Below are positions 6,595-7,455 of a stretch of DNA of 7,455 nt, one piece after another (within the stretch, counting starts at the first letter, position 1; every line of letters starts with the position of its first letter). The position numbers and the translations under genes were made by a program. The DNA comes from JAEUUM01 sp038326165 (GTDB lineage: Bacteria > Bacteroidota > Bacteroidia > Chitinophagales > Saprospiraceae): the NCBI GenBank assembly GCA_038326165.1, contig JBBQJT010000088.1, forward strand, positions 1 to 7,455, in the 5' to 3' direction. The notes below the pieces were generated by a model, which was not told the DNA's origin, searched no databases, and saw only the letters and a list, made by a program, of their open reading frames with translations.

Positions 6595-7455
6595 ATGAAA
6601 AAAACAATGATTTGGATGGTCTTGCTTATGGCAACCATCATAACTACAAATGCACAAACAACGAAAGATGATTCTTCCAAAGGATGGTCAAAGAAAATTA
6701 CCTTAGATAAAATGATACCACCTTATGGGCTGGAAGTTACTTTTGATAAGACAGTACACATTATTTTCCCAGCGGCTATTCGGTATATCGATTTGGGTTC
6801 TACCAATATAATTGCTGGCAAAGCCGATGGAGCAGAAAATGTTATCCGAGTGAAAGCTGCTGTTCGGAATTTTAAAACCGAAACGAATTTTTCTGTTATT
6901 ACCGAAGAGGGAAGTTTCTATTCTTTCAATGTCAAGTATGCAAATGAGCCACACTTATTGAATGTGGAAATGAAAGATTTTATTCATGATGGTGATACGA
7001 TTAACCATCCCAACAATGCACTGGGAGTCTATCTCAAGGAATTGGGTAACGAATCTCCTAAGTTAGTACATACGATTATGAAATCTATCTATCAAAACGA
7101 CCGCAAGGAAATAAATCACATTGGTTGTAAACGTTTTGGTATTCAGTATCAACTTAAAGGTATCTATACCAACAACAACCTACTTTATTTTTATACTCAA
7201 ATCACTAATTCTTCTAATGTTCCATTTGATTTGGATTTTATCCTATTCAAAATTGTGGATAAAAAAGTGCTAAAACGCACTGCCATTCAAGAAACAATTA
7301 TTACTCCTATTCGGGCTTTCAATTATGTTACGAATGTAGCGGGGAAAAGCAGTGAACGCACCGTCTTTACGCTGGATAAGTTTACGATTCCGGATGACAA
7401 ACAATTGGTAGTCGAACTCAATGAAAAAAATGGCGGTCGTCACCAGCGTTTTGTA
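6595..7455 (+). CDS. traN: TraN, conjugative transposon protein (DUF4138, VirB9-like), 3' end cut by window
   Basis: The first 287 residues of an exported beta-rich protein, open to the last base of the window. Seen: a signal peptide (MKKTMIWMVLLMATIITTNA, cleavage before Q21), then the strongly conserved TraN start IPPYGLEVTFDKTVHIIFPAAIRYIDLGS (41-69) followed by AGKADGAENVIRVKA (74-88), FSVITEEGSFYSFNVKYA (99-116), and a second domain with YQLKGIYTNNNLLYFYTQITNSSNVPFDLDFILF (185-218). The two-domain pattern and neighbourhood match the VirB9-like outer core component that partners TraM. Complete relatives are about 320-330 residues, so roughly 35-45 residues are missing because of the window edge, not mutation. 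The ATG at 6595 is chosen because it gives a full signal peptide and follows an A-rich tract; the later ATGs at codons 5, 8 and 12 would damage the signal peptide. There is no lipobox cysteine. Confidence 0.93.
   Translation, partial: MKKTMIWMVLLMATIITTNAQTTKDDSSKGWSKKITLDKMIPPYGLEVTFDKTVHIIFPAAIRYIDLGSTNIIAGKADGAENVIRVKAAVRNFKTETNFSVITEEGSFYSFNVKYANEPHLLNVEMKDFIHDGDTINHPNNALGVYLKELGNESPKLVHTIMKSIYQNDRKEINHIGCKRFGIQYQLKGIYTNNNLLYFYTQITNSSNVPFDLDFILFKIVDKKVLKRTAIQETIITPIRAFNYVTNVAGKSSERTVFTLDKFTIPDDKQLVVELNEKNGGRHQRFV

Overview
This window is an internal piece of a Bacteroidetes-type conjugation operon: the transfer (tra) region of an integrated conjugative transposon (CTnDOT-like or a related ICE) or, less often, a conjugative plasmid. 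Seven genes lie head to tail on the + strand, in the canonical Bacteroides/Flavobacteriia order traG-traI-traJ-traK-traL-traM-traN. The last gene runs off the right edge. Family assignment rests on protein features remembered for these families (TraG ATPase motifs, the DUF4141 TraI ending in KYW, the VirB6-like TraJ, TraK, the DUF3989-type TraL, the TraM C-terminal domain and the TraN/DUF4138 N-terminal block), together with gene order. The host is very probably a member of Bacteroidota. The DNA is AT-rich, starts are preceded by A-rich tracts rather than strong GGAGG sites, and signal peptides end in A-Q as is common in that phylum. Nothing here fixes the genus.

Layout: 1-18 is an A-rich leader, and the gene upstream (traF expected) is outside the window. 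traG occupies 19-2514. After an 81-nt AT-rich spacer comes a tight pair, traI (2596-3225) and traJ (3229-4239), separated by 3 nt. After a 53-nt spacer comes a second tight cluster, traK (4293-4916), traL (4921-5178) and traM (5168-6508), with a 4-nt gap and then an 11-nt overlap. After an 86-nt AT-rich spacer traN begins at 6595 and is cut by the window end after 287 codons. There is no stretch of more than 300 bases without a gene, and I see no RNA gene, insertion sequence, CRISPR array or attachment site.

How the genes work together: the products form the mating-pair-formation type IV secretion system of the Bacteroidetes class (MPF_B). TraG is the VirB4-like cytoplasmic ATPase. TraJ is the polytopic VirB6-like inner-membrane component. 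TraK (VirB8-like by context) and TraM (VirB10-like) are single-pass proteins reaching into the periplasm. TraN (VirB9-like) and TraI are exported periplasmic or outer-membrane-associated parts. TraL is a small single-pass membrane protein of unknown exact role. All reading frames look intact.

I did not find a convincing undescribed system. The points most worth checking are the lack of a gene between traG and traI where many relatives carry traH, a similar AT-rich motif at the start of the two longest spacers, and the coupled gene junctions.
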